From: Agrostemma githago
Taxonomy: Eukaryota; Streptophyta; Magnoliopsida; Caryophyllales; Caryophyllaceae
Reading direction: 5' to 3'
Length of the DNA: 64,000 nt
Assembly (NCBI GenBank): GCA_958450325.1
Contig: OY288261.1
Span: 10,941,113 to 11,005,112, forward strand
Positions 9,809 to 20,800 of this stretch are shown piece by piece. The notes beneath the pieces are model-generated. The model did not search any database, had not been told where the DNA came from, and saw only the letters and a program-made list of their open reading frames with translations. Made by a program: the position numbers and the translations under genes. The first letter of the stretch is position 1; each line of letters starts with the position of its first letter.

Positions 9809-10147
9809 TGATAAGTATGGTTTGTAGTGCCTATTTTGTAGTGTTTTGGTCCCATTTACCTTGTAGAATCGCACATTGGGAGCGGTTTAGGGGCTTCTTA
9901 TGCTTCCTTTAGTTCGTTTCAGGTTCCCGAGACCGATTTGGAAGAGTTGGACCGATTCTGACTCTATACATACACATTTTGGAGCCAACGGAGTAAAGGA
10001 ACGATGATTCGATGCCTTGGAATCGACCCCGAGACCTTGGGACCCAATCCCGAGCCTCCGAGAGCCGATCCCGAGTCTCGAGAATCGATGGGAAGCCCAT
10101 GAAAAGCAAGGAGGGACCAAAAAGTTCATAATGGAGGCCTAAAAGGC

Positions 10148-10316
10148 TCATCCCGAACGGGTATGGCCTCATCCCGAACGGGTATGGCCTCATCCCGTCC
10201 GGGATGAAGAAGGAAACGAAGATGAGCCTACTGAGGGTCCATCCCGACCGGGACCATGGCGTCCCGACCGGGACCGACCTCGTCCCGACCGGGACCACCC
10301 CGTCTCGGCCGGGACA
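10148..10316. repeat. Palindrome cluster TCCCGACCGGGA upstream of solo-LTR TATA
   Basis: Perfect or near-perfect palindromes occur at 10191-10206 (CATCCCGTCCGGGATG), 10242-10253, 10261-10274, 10282-10295 and 10302-10315 (one mismatch), preceded by two CCCGAACGGG units near 10152 and 10172. The cluster ends 55 bases before the TATA-like run. Confidence 0.8.
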
Positions 10317-10369
10317 GGCCTGCTGCTGCACGCCTTCCTTTCGTTTCTTCTCCTTTCATTCTTAAACCC

Positions 10370-10378
10370 TATATATAC
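10370..10378 (+). promoter_or_regulatory. TATA box of the solo LTR
   Basis: CTATATATA on the plus strand follows the palindrome cluster by 55 bases and is the strongest TATA-like run in the LTR. Confidence 0.55.
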
Positions 10379-10442
10379 CCTTCCTCTTGTGATCATATGA
10401 TATATTCTGGACCTCTCCTAAAACCCTAGACTACTTTATGTT

Positions 10443-10472
10443 AGATTAGATTAGATTAGATTAGATTAGTCG
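10443..10472. repeat. (TTAGA)n microsatellite
   Basis: Five to six perfect tandem copies of TTAGA lie shortly downstream of the solo-LTR TATA box, in the expected R/U5 region. Confidence 0.8.
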
Positions 10473-11456
10473 GTAATTAGTAATTAATCCTAGATTAGTC
10501 TTGTATTAAGGGAATTCTTCAAGATCCATTCAAGATTGACAACCTTGGGTGTTTGTTTTGGGTTTTCTTCATTAATTCAAGTTTTGTTCTTTCTTATTCC
10601 TCTAGTTTGGTATAATTCTTTTCCCTTTCTCTTAATCTTGTTTATGTTGTTCAAGTTTTAATCTTTGATTGTTGTTTTGTGGATTGTTCATAGTTCTTGT
10701 TAGTTTCATTATGTTTGTTTTGATTGTTGTTTTGGTTCATCTTATTAGTGATTAGTTTTAGTATAGATATGTTAGAGTAGTGTTCTTGCTAGGGTTAGTA
10801 GGGTGATTAGGGTGTTAATTGGGTGATTAAGGGTTTGTTGGAGATGTTGGTGGAAGATTTGGGTTTCCTCTTGGTTTGGTGCACATCACATGTTTGTTGA
10901 AATGCTTGATTGACTAGTAGTTGCAAATACTTGTTTTTCTTGCCTTTCTCTTGTGGGTGATGGTTTGTTTGTGGGTTCGGTTCCCTCATTAAGTTGCGAG
11001 AGCCCGATGAGGACGACCCCTAGGTCGGTCTAAGTAGCGAGAGCCCGGATTCGACCTAGGCCACCATAGCGCGCTAGAACCCCGTTTGTCATGTGCGTCG
11101 CCGAGATGGGTTTTAGGTGAAACCTCTAGGTCGGTCTAAGTTGCGAGAGCCCGGACTATACCTAGATTACCCTACTACCTCCTTCGCTCTAGTTCTCCCT
11201 TGACCATTCCGTTACCCCTTTGACCCCGACCTAATCCTAGCCCGTTTTCCTTAGTTGTTCTTCTTAGTCATAGTCTAGCTTCTCCCCTTCTACCATTCTT
11301 AGTTTAGCTCGTTGACTTAGTCTCGTATTTAGGCGACCTTAGTCTAGGCTATACATTACCGTCCCCGTGGATTCGACCCGACTTGCCCTATCTACCCTAG
11401 TTAGGAATAGCCGGTTATATTATTGACGGTTGGGACGTGACGAATCCCTCCCATCA

Positions 11457-12752
11457 GTCGGTCGTTTTTTTAAGGGTCGTCGTCATTCTATTTTTCTATA
11501 ATAACAATATTACAAAACTATTTTCGTATAAAACAACGTTCTTAAAATACGATATCGACTCTCTAGTCAAATATCGTATCTAACAAGAACTAAATCAATC
11601 TCGTTGATGCTAAAAAATCGTCGCATAATTTTAAAAACAAAAATATAACGATTCTAACGCGGAGAGAATTAACATTCTTTTCAAAATGATTTTCAAAATG
11701 TTTTTTTATCTTTTCTAAAATATTCATTCCGAGTATTTGATATCGATTTCATAATCGAATATCGGATACGACGAATATCTAAAATATAAGTCGGATACGA
11801 ATTAATCCATATTTGTACGCGATTTATTAAAAGCCAACGATTTTCGAAAAATCAACCCGAGAGCAGCCCGAGACGCGAGCCGTACGCGTCCCGGGCGAGA
11901 CGCCCTCCCGCGCGAGTCGCGCGGGTTGCTGTAAACTGCGACGTTTTTCCTGGTTTTTTTTATTTTCTTCGAGCATCGTTTTTTTAGACAAAACGTCATT
12001 TTTTTATATATATTTCAGATCTCGATATTTTTTTCTTTGACCTCGGTCAACACGTGTTTAATCCATCACGTGTCACAAAATCCTTTTTCAAAATCATGCA
12101 TGTCATCGTATTTACATTCTTATTCGATTTACGAACCGTTACTAACTTGTTTGCTCATGTTTGTAGCGATTTATTTTTTCATCTTTTGTTTTATTATACT
12201 AAAACAAACCTCGCATGCTAAATACAACTTTGACGTTATTAGTTTAAGATGCATTAATCGACTTAGCAACCCATTTAATTTTTCTCACATGTTTAGGGAA
12301 AACAATGTTTGCATATCATTCAACTGTCGAACTAACGCGTGTACACCAAAACCGAACGATATCTTAGTAAAGGCCGCCAAGTGCGGGCGGGGTTGGGTGT
12401 TCTCTGTGAACTTCCCAACACGTACCCTCACCCCTTACTCAGAACCGTGGTTTCCGGATGTCCGAAATCATTGGCTACGAGAGTCATTCAATACACGATA
12501 TCCGATAATGTCGGTATCGGTATCGTAATGCAAAGGGACGAACCCAATAAACTCTGACATCGGAAATGGGCCATACTTTGTGCATGGCCCACTACGACAT
12601 ATAGTGGGTTCGAACGGGCCCGAACTCCCACAAAGTTCGGTGGCGACTCCTACTTCGATTTAAATTTCAATTTGACCATCTCTAATGGAGATTCATTCGC
12701 CTCCCCAAACCTGCGCGTGGCAGCGTCGGGGTGGACCTATGTCATGTCCACA
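11457..12752 (-). mobile_element. Tat/Ogre-type LTR fragment, second part
   Basis: This is the reverse complement of the 5' half of the LTR at 47918-50221 and 54425-56736. It ends at 12752 with the same terminus (minus strand TGTGGACATGAC). The element that owned it therefore reads on the plus strand. No primer site follows 12752, so it is a solo LTR or a 3' LTR. It is older and more diverged than the pair further right. An apparent 163-codon ORF at 12037-12528 is not conserved in those copies and is unlikely to be a gene. Confidence 0.82.
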
Positions 12753-12776
12753 GATAGATAGATAGATAGATAGATA
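12753..12776. repeat. (GATA)n microsatellite
   Basis: Six tandem GATA units directly abut the end of the Tat-type LTR. Confidence 0.85.
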
Positions 12777-13975
12777 GTATGCTACTACAATAGGCTGGTA
12801 TGTAGGGGAAACGCAATGTGTTGTGGTGATGGATTTTTGAAGCTAATCTATACAATTACATTTACACCAAAAAAAAGGTTAAACTAGGTGACGAGACTAA
12901 AATGATCAAGAGGAAATCTATAAGAAAAAGACATTAGGGGGAGTCGTGGAGTAATACGGGATACACAAATCAAGGAATTTAGGAAAAGGTTGCAAAGTCG
13001 ATATGGGGGGTCATCTTTCGATTTTTCTATACCCAACTTCACTAAAACCCGCATTTGCGGTGAGAAAGCTTCGGTCTCAAAACGAGATTACCCTTACTTC
13101 GAGTTTCCTCATATTGGCAAACGTGAGTCAATGCTAACTAAGTTGATCAAGTAAAGTCAACAAAAACACAACAATCTCATACCCCCTACATTCCATTTGA
13201 TTATTTGCATTTACTTTTTCAAACTTGCCAATGCACCTTTTCTTTTGTCTATATATCTTTAGTTACGTATTTATAAAATTATTAGAAATTTGATATTTAT
13301 AACGTACTCGATTAGACAATTTAAGCAAGATCCCACATGACTATATTTATCTTATATATTAGAAGTTACATTGACGATTTCACTTATCTATGAATAGTGC
13401 TCAAAAAGCAAATTCAAAGAATTAAATGGAACGGAGGGGGTACAAGATAAATCAACACAAACGCTACAATGTTCACAAATCTATTCACTATTCATGGGGG
13501 TTTCGTTATAAACAAAGAAGAGAGAAAATGAATTAAAATAATCCATACTATAATTGAGAACAAAATTTAATCTAGCACAAATATGATGAAAATAAAACCA
13601 AGAACAAAATCCATAATCTAAAACAAAACCAACACAAGAAAAACTAAAGAAAATAAGTAACTAAAGAAGAACTAGAGGAAAAACTAATTAGAAAAGGAAG
13701 AAAGATGAGAAAGTACCAACAATGGAGGAAAAAACAATGTGAAGAAGATGGAGATTCAATAATAATAAAGCTTGGAGAAGAAGAAGATGGAGTTCTCTCA
13801 CAAAACCCCTTCAAAATATGAAAATGAAGTTCTCTTACAAGTCACTAATTAGATCTAGAATTTCCTAAGATGAGATTAGAATCTAAGATGGTGGTAGAGT
13901 TACGAAAAATAAGATGGAGAGTGAAGTACATGATGCATGATGATAGAAATCTAGGGTTTTAACTATATATACAAA
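12777..13975 (-). mobile_element. Old Athila-like LTR, U5 half, truncated by Helitron
   Basis: Diverged similarity to the U5 half of the LTR at 7796-9682 is visible: aacccgcatttgcggtgaga, the following block around 13075-13170, and the TATA-like run near 13961-13973. It breaks exactly at the Helitron 3' terminus at 13976. The missing U3 half is found at 24318-25016, so I read the two as one LTR split by an insertion. A Stowaway-like MITE (13182-13440) also interrupts it. Confidence 0.65.
13182..13440. mobile_element. Stowaway-like MITE, TSD TA
   Basis: Terminal inverted repeats CCCCCTACATTCCATTTGA and TTAAATGGAACGGAGGGGG are flanked by TA on both sides. It interrupts the old Athila-like LTR. 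Confidence 0.75.
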
Positions 13976-14012
13976 CTAGTGTGATACCCGTGAAAAAATT
14001 TCACGGGCTGCC
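13976..14012 (-). mobile_element. Helitron 3' terminus (hairpin plus CTAG)
   Basis: On the minus strand a CCCGTGAAA/TTTCACGGG hairpin is followed after a short spacer by CTAG and then T, the canonical Helitron 3' end and insertion context. The element runs to the right. Its 5' end was not located with confidence. Confidence 0.65.
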
Positions 14013-14066
14013 CACTATTATTTTGATAACTATTGATTACAATCGAAGATAAATTTTAGATTAGTA

Positions 14067-14104
14067 ATAGTCTGTTACCCGTGAAAAATTTCACGGGTTG
14101 CCCA
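14067..14104 (-). repeat. Second Helitron-type 3' hairpin
   Basis: A near copy of the hairpin at 13976-14012 (minus strand ACCCGTGAAATTTTTCACGGGT followed by an ACTATT-type end). It lacks the final G of CTAG. Confidence 0.5.
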
Positions 14105-14139
14105 TTTTTATTGACATTTAAAGATAAAGGAAGAGAGAT

Positions 14140-14430
14140 TGGTTTTTAAATTAGACGAAAAAGTGTGATCATTAATATGTGGGTTAATAGTACGAAAGAT
14201 CGAACAACGTAATCGTCTTAAAGGATAATTTTGTTGCTAGAATAAAATAATTTATTCTTTATTTCATACTCTACTAATTATATAAAGTACAATTAAATCT
14301 ACTCATAAGCAAAATTAAAATAGTTAAATATATAGTCTAACCCGTCTTGAATATCGTTTGATTATAGTGAAATAGTTAAAATTAATATTTTGGCTTCGTT
14401 TGATTATAGTGAAATGTTACTCATGCATGT
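14140..14430. repeat. Direct duplicate of 20508-20800
   Basis: About 290 bases match 20508-20800 in the same orientation with scattered changes and indels; the pair shares the blocks around cgaaagatcgaacaac and cccgtcttgaatatcg. The copies flank the Helitron 16439-19622. Confidence 0.75.
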
Positions 14431-14444
14431 ACTACTACTTCGTA

Positions 14445-14647
14445 CTCCCTCCGTTTCTATGATTTCTTCCACCTTAAAAGTGGCACATTTCTTAAGAAAA
14501 ACAATAAAATAAGTAAAATTAGAGAGAGTAAAGTAAGTGGGTCACCTAGGTAAGAGAGAAGTATGATAGAAAAAAAAAAGAAAAGTGGAAGAAATCAAAA
14601 AATGGTTGAAAAATGAAATGTGAAAGATATCAAAGAAACAGAGGGAG
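14445..14647. mobile_element. Stowaway-like MITE, TSD TA
   Basis: Ends CTCCCTCCGTTTC and GAAACAGAGGGAG form inverted repeats, flanked by TA on each side. The 203-bp interior is AT-rich. Confidence 0.75.
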
Positions 14648-14730
14648 TATTAATTATAATGAAATCTTATCTACAATATATACTCCATAAGAGTTACGGA
14701 GAAATATATTTATATCTTCAATAAAACATA

Positions 14731-14938
14731 ACCCCTCCGAATCTAATTTATGTTCCCTCTTTTCCTTTTGGGCTGAGTCATTCATTCTTTTTTCTTTCCT
14801 GTTTAAGCCATAAATATGTGGCTCATATTCTTCCATTTATTTCCCTCTCTTTCTCCTTTATTTTTACACCACACATGTTCATATTCTTTTTTTTTCCCCC
14901 AAAATCTCTAGGGGAACATATCTTAGACTCAGAGGGAG
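14731..14938. mobile_element. Stowaway-like MITE, same family as 19811 and 31176
   Basis: Inverted ends ACCCCTCCGA and TCAGAGGGAG are flanked by TA. The interior matches the MITEs at 19811-20017 and 31176-31381, for example the ttgggctga and catgtggct blocks. Confidence 0.65.
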
Positions 14939-16437
14939 TACTTGACACACTAAAGTCTCAACTCCAAATGAGTTACAGTATACATTACAGGGAATTTAAA
15001 TTTTTTCTCGGTTCCAAGAAGTATAGATAATTGGAGGAGTAGATAATGAATAGTCGTTTTAATTGCATTTGGACTACAAATTATGTATACCTAATCAATG
15101 TAAATCATTTATTAGGGGATTACAAATGCATTTAAGAGCCTTATTTGTTTTTAAATCAATATAAATTATTCATTTGGGACTACATTGCACTTCTAATCGT
15201 GTGAAAAGTACTATTTGTTGCGTGTTTTCAAAGACAACATAATTTAGACCTGATTACGCGGTTAGAAATAGGATTCAAACTAATCCATAAAAGAAATATG
15301 TTTTATTTAATACTCCGTATGACAACTTGACTCTTATATTGTTGATATTTTCAATCTTATTCAAATTATAGACACCGTATCTACAAAACTTTGTTAAAGT
15401 ATTTAAACAAATAATAGTGTAACACCCGTGAAAAATTCAAGGGTTGTTTTTTTATTTTTACTAAAAATAAAAATATCACGGGAAGGACACGTCTTGTACA
15501 TAGCATCCTCGGCCTTCTAACTTTCGGGGACTTAATGTTACCTACAAACAACATCGAGACAAAATCAAATCTCAATACGTTTCCAATGTATTAGAGTCAA
15601 AGTTTATTACACCCTCCTTCTTGAATTAGCCCATGAGCTCACTTTTCTAATTATAAAAGAAAAAGATATGTGACTCATTCAATAATATGGAGGGAATATA
15701 TCGTTTATCTAATATATCAAAAACATGTTTAAACCCGACTCGTGTAAGTAATGTGATTAATATGTGTTAATAACCAGTAAATGCGATAATAACGCGTATT
15801 TGACCCGTATAAACCCGACCCGTATAGTTAATATTTTTAACATGCGTTAATAAACCATTTTCACACGAAAACCCTTTAAACCCGGCCTAGATATTGATCA
15901 ATAACAATCTTACCGCTACCCCTCAATTTTTCTTGCCATTAATATTAATAGTGTAATACCCGTGAAAATTCATGGGATTGAAACGTTTATTTGGTATACA
16001 GGACATAGTGTTAAACAATAGACAACAAATGTGAAAGAGAAGTAGAATGATATAAACTTAAAAGAGTGTATGATAAACAGATATGTGATACCTGTGATAA
16101 ATCATGGGAATAATTCTTTAATACATGTATTAATTGTGTTGATGTATGTGTAGTTTGTGTTCAAATCCATATGTTTATATTAAAATTGGAATCTTTTAAA
16201 TGCTTAAATACAATCCTATGGGTTATATATAACATTACCCTATGAATTGTTTAATGAAATAAGGAGAAAACTATTGATAATGTTTGTAAATGACATACTC
16301 GTAATATATTACTATAAACAACCGTAAATTTACGGAGTATGTATGCGCTTTAGCTATATAAAGATAATTTTCTCTATAATTTTTTTACATAAATAATTAC
16401 ATTTATTATCGGGAAATAAAGTCCCCTTTTTCCCCCC
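14939..16437. other. Helitron-derived AT-rich DNA with further 3'-type hairpins
   Basis: No gene-like ORF is visible. ACCCGTGAAAA...CACGGG-type hairpins recur near 15421-15450, 15958-15980 and 16088-16112, all in the same sense as the Helitron end at 13976. The block 15720-15890 holds degenerate ACCCGTATAAACCCG repeats. Confidence 0.45.
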
Positions 16438-16873
16438 ATCTATATATTATATTAAAAGGAAAACAAAGCATTCTCCATCCTCCATTTCCCCAAATCTCAA
16501 AGCTAAAGCAAGCCACGTGTCGCGATACTATTGGACGGAAGATGAAAAGGTATGAAGCTAAAGCAAGCCACGTGTCGCGATACTATTGGATGGAAGATGA
16601 AAAGGTATGAAGTGAAAGATGAAAAGGTGGAAGAAGTTATGGAGGAAGTTATGGAGTGGAAGATGAAAAGGTAGGAGTTATGAAGTGGAAGATGAAAAGG
16701 AGAGAGTTATGAAGAAGATGAAAAGGTATTAAGTGGAAGATAAAAATGAGGAAGGAGTTATGGAGGGAGTTATGAAGTGGAAGTGGAAAAGGAGGGAGTT
16801 ATGGTTAAAAGCTTAACACTTATAATTCACCACCTATATCAATGGATGCTTCCCTTCCCATTACACCATCCAA

Positions 16874-17143
16874 GTGTTTCCTGCAACGAGCATGATCAAT
16901 TCCCACCCTATTACCGTTGAGAAATCAAATCGCATGATCCGAAGATGTGTAGTCATCGAGACAAGAATCCAAAACAACCTCTACCCACCTACGTTCTATT
17001 TGATACGTCTTCCTCATCAACGATACTCGGGTGTAGTAGTGAACATGACTTTATGGGGTGATGCGTCCGACTACATTACAAAGGAAATTAGCCGACAAAA
17101 TGGACATAATATGGTCGTAGTCATCACATCTGTAAGGTCATAA
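16874..17143 (+). pseudogene. RPA70-like OB-fold fragment in Helitron
   Basis: An 89-codon frame carries VVVNMTLWGDASDYI followed by a short gap and VVVITSVRS, the pattern of replication protein A large-subunit OB folds (strand, LWG, loop, then a hydrophobic strand). RPA-like sequences are common cargo or accessory genes of plant Helitrons. There is no start context, and flanking sequence does not continue the domain, so it is a fragment, perhaps one former exon. It lies about 435 bases inside the 5' end of the Helitron. The assignment comes from motif reading only. Confidence 0.5.
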
Positions 17144-18480
17144 ATTATGAAGGTAATAAACTTTTCTTTATCAACTTTTATCGTTCATCTCTTTGAATAT
17201 ATGTAAATTTACATGATCAAGTTTGTCACATATGATTTCTCCGCAATCCGTCTTAACACTAAATAGTACTTCTCCATTCGTCTCGCTGGTTTATAACCCC
17301 GTGGTTTAGTACGACTATACAAAGTCAAAGGGACATAGGTAGGCTCCTCCTGTTAAGTTACAAACCTTTGCACGTGAAATTTTTCTCAAGTGGGACTACC
17401 AAACACTTACTCCCTAACAAAAAAAATAGAGTAATTGATCAATGGACAACTCTTCAACTTCTTCCTTATTTACTACTTAGAATCCAAAGTGAAGAAAGAG
17501 AGTTTAATGCATGATAAATGAGGAAGTTGGTTATTATTGGTTACAACCTTTCAACTCCTTACTCATTTATTATTTAGAATCCAAAGTGAAGAAACCCTTA
17601 AACTACTTTCTCATTGATTACTTAGAATCCTAGGTTAAGCAATAAATTCCGACCACCCTATAAATATTTTTGATGATTATATTGTGGTATTCGACTGAGT
17701 GAGATAGCATGACCAATTCCCATATATATTATTAAAACTCTAACAAAATCATCACATTTCTTCATTTCATTTTGAGAGCATTTGAGGAAGTTATGTCACC
17801 CTCTTCTCTTTGGTTAATATTTTTTTTATAAATAAAATAAAACAATTAATTAGTATATTGAATACGTAGTATTAAATGAAAATAGCTAATATTAAAAATT
17901 AGATTAATGCATTTTACAAAAAAGATTTATGCATTTTTATTCAAAGTTAGAATTAGTATTATAACTATAATTTTTATTATAATGTTTGTTGTTGTCGTCG
18001 TCATTAGCATTATTTTTATTCGGCAAATTTTGGTAATATTGATAATCATTTTATTGGCAATATTTTATTAAAACCCAAACAAACCATCCTCATCCACCAT
18101 TTAACTAAGGGCAATAGCGATTATAGTTCCCTACACCATATTTTCATTGTCATCACAAAGCACGTCTAACCATGTTTGAAACTTTATATTTCACCGATCA
18201 ATGGTAAAAGTTTCATATATTTAATGTGAATCCTCTTTTTTCTCTCATTTACATGTATGAAAATGATTCCTTACTTTAGAAATCGATTTCATATAAGGAA
18301 CTTTATTCAATAGCTCAATGACATGAAACTCCTTATATGTCACCATTGTTATTGTCGTAATACTATCTTATAATAAAGTCATGTGTTATGCTCTGTTTAG
18401 GCAAAACAACTAAACCAACCGACAAACAAAATTAAAAAATGAGGGAGTCTGTTAAAAAACAAAGGTAATCAATTAACAAA

Positions 18481-18560
18481 TCTATATATTATATTAAATA
18501 GAGAATAAACCATTCTCCATGCTCTATTTCCCCAAATCTCAATGTTAAAGCAACTCACAT
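18481..18560 (+). repeat. Second Helitron 5' end inside the Helitron
   Basis: TCTATATATTATATTAAATAG after an A repeats the start at 16439, followed by the same CATTCTCCAT...CCCCAAATCTCAA block. A weaker third copy starts near 18757 (tattatattaattagaaac). Confidence 0.65.
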
Positions 18561-19810
18561 GGCATGATATTATTGGGTGGAAGATGAAAAAGATGGAGAG
18601 TTAAGTGGAAGATGAAAATGTTTAAATGTTCTCATTAATAATGTAGAATCCAATGTTAAGCAATCAAGTTAAGTGGAAGATGAAGATGAAAAGGAGGGAG
18701 AGTTAAGTGGAAGATGAAAAGGAGGGGGCTTGAAACAATAAATTCCAACCACCTCCATTATATTAATTAGAAACAAAACATCCTTCATGCTCTACACAAC
18801 CAATACTCAATTCTAAGGTAACCCACTTGGCATGATGTGATTGGGTAGAAATTGAAAAGGAGGGAGTTGAATACATAATCAATATCAAAGTCGGTTATTA
18901 TTAGTTAGAACCCTTCAACTTCAACCACAAGAAAAAAATATCGTTCAGAATTGGAAGGTAGAAAAGAACTACTTCGTAAAACATATCAACAATTACAATT
19001 TATAAACTACTCCAAACAATGTGTATGGACTATGGAGAATAAGAAGAAGACGATTAAGGTCAACTTATATTAGAATGAGTAGAAATATCAGATAATGATC
19101 AGGGAAAAGAGAAATTTACAAGAAATGTAAGTCAGTCATCGTCTTAGACCTCAATCATAAAATCATACACACCTAATAATGAAAAATAATATGATATATG
19201 TAACACACAAGCAAAATAAATAACAAATGTGAACATATAAATTAAAAAGCAAGCACAGCAAAGAAAAATACAGATAAAAATGGGCAAGAACAACAAACTC
19301 ATCGACAAATTAGAAGAGTGAAAACAAAGAAGGTACAAGCCTAAGAACAATAATATATGACACATCTCACTATTTGTGTAATCTCATGTACAAAAAATGG
19401 AAAGCAAAAAAAAACAATTTTTTGTATTTTCGTATCAAATCGTAAAGAAAAAAAAGGTCAGCTTGCTTAGTCGTATGTGTATAATGATCCAAGAACTGAA
19501 GTATAAACAATCAGCTTAACCGATACAAACTAAGAACAAAAATTAAAATGAAAAATTGAAAAATTCAACAAAATATAAAAAAACAAACATAGACCCGTGT
19601 GGTGCACGGGTTTGGCGACTAGTTTAGTTTTTAAAATTACAACAAATAAGTAGTCCATGAAAACTGCACATTAATGATATAAAGTATTTTCAATTGAAGT
19701 TTAAGTATACTTGTGAAATATAGAGAAATTAAAGTCTTGCAATTTATAAGTTTCTATAGTTCTATAGTCAAGCAATTGAAATATGATAAGTTAGCCTCGG
19801 AAACATGATA

Positions 19811-20017
19811 CTCCCTCCGATTTTTATCTATCTTCCCTATTTCTTTATTGGGCTGAAACTCCCTTTCTTCCCTATTTCTATTTTAGGCCATCAACATGTG
19901 GTCTAGAATCCCCCTTATATTTCTCTCTCTTCCTTCTTTTATTTTGAACCACACATTCCTCCATCCTTATTTTCTTCCCCAAAACCAAAGGGGAAGATAA
20001 TAAAAAATTGGAGGGAG
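19811..20017. mobile_element. Stowaway-like MITE, TSD TA
   Basis: Ends CTCCCTCCGATTTTTAT and ATAATAAAAAATTGGAGGGAG are flanked by TA. It is the same family as 31176-31381, which lies in the opposite orientation, and 14731-14938. Confidence 0.8.
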
Positions 20018-20507
20018 TATATGATTGTGCTTTACAAAAAAAAGACAAAAAATAATGTCAGATAGAAATATAAAATCCTATATCATCTATGAAACAACTC
20101 TTTTATCCACACAATGTATTTTTTTTTTTAAAATAGCAGTGCATTTAAAAATTTACTCCCTTTAAATTTTGGGGAATCAAAATGCAAGTGATGGCAAATG
20201 AGAAATTTACGGGGAAGGTTGAAGAATTATTTACATGTTGGTTATATAAAATGTATTATGCTATTAATCTCTGTTTATTTATTTTGATTATGTGAACCGT
20301 GTTATTTAATTGTTGTATATTTTATACGGAGTTATTAATAAATAGTAATTGCATAATACAATCCACATTATCGAGATACCAATAAATTGTGGACAATGTG
20401 TCTCGTTAAGTACAACTATTCACATATGACACCGTCTTTTATTGTAAAAAAAATGTCATTAGTTCATTATGTATCCAGTAAATTTTCTAAATGACAAAAA
20501 AATTATG

Positions 20508-20800
20508 AAATATGTGATCGAAAGAGTGTGATCATCAATATGTGGGGGTACGAAAGATCGAACAACATAATCGTCTTAAAGGATAATTTTGTTGCTAGAG
20601 ACAATTTATTCTTTATTATTTCATACGTTACTAATTATATCTTTACAATTAAATCTACCCATTTATTCAAAATTGAAATAGTAAAAAATAGTAAAATATA
20701 TTAATATGACCCGTCTTGAATATCGTTTGATTATAGTGAAATAGATAAAATAAATCTTTCGGCATCGTTTGATTATAGTGAAATGTTACCCATTTTAGAA
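20508..20800. repeat. Direct duplicate of 14140-14430
   Basis: Same sequence and orientation as 14140-14430. The two lie either side of the Helitron, so both may belong to a larger Helitron-like element or to tandem insertions. Confidence 0.75.

Larger units (their letters stand above)
9809..11456 (+). mobile_element. Solo LTR, Athila-like family, TSD GTCGG
   Basis: The sequence begins TGATAAGTATGG and ends CCTCCCATCA, and is flanked by the 5-bp direct repeat GTCGG at 9804-9808 and 11457-11461. The host sequence on both sides is the same interrupted Tat-type LTR, so the boundaries are firm. A TATA-like run at 10370-10378 and a GTCCCCGTGGATTCGACCC motif near 11362 show plus orientation; the latter resembles the U5 motif of the Athila-like LTR. 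No internal domain or second LTR remains, so recombination between LTRs probably removed them. It holds palindromes (10148-10316) and a TTAGA repeat (10443-10472). Confidence 0.88.
16439..19622 (+). mobile_element. Helitron, complete ends (A|TC...CTAG|T)
   Basis: The element begins TCTATATATTATATTAAAAGG after an A. It ends with the hairpin ACCCGTGTGGTGCACGGGT, a short spacer and CTAG, followed by T. These are the expected Helitron ends and AT target. At 3.2 kb with no helicase it is non-autonomous. The 5' part holds a 55-bp tandem duplication (16502-16611) and many GGAAGATGAAAAGG repeats. A captured RPA-like fragment lies at 16874-17143. Extra copies of the 5' end occur at 18481 and near 18760, suggesting tandem or nested insertions sharing one 3' end. 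Confidence 0.75.

Noticed and set aside
9887..10396. Minus-strand ORFs up to 140 codons in the solo LTR
   Set aside because: They read through the palindrome cluster in a GC-rich stretch on the strand opposite to the LTR promoter, giving repeated Gly/Arg/Pro sequence.
12037..12528. 163-codon frame in the older Tat-type LTR
   Set aside because: The same region in the younger LTRs does not keep the frame, and it looks like non-coding LTR sequence.
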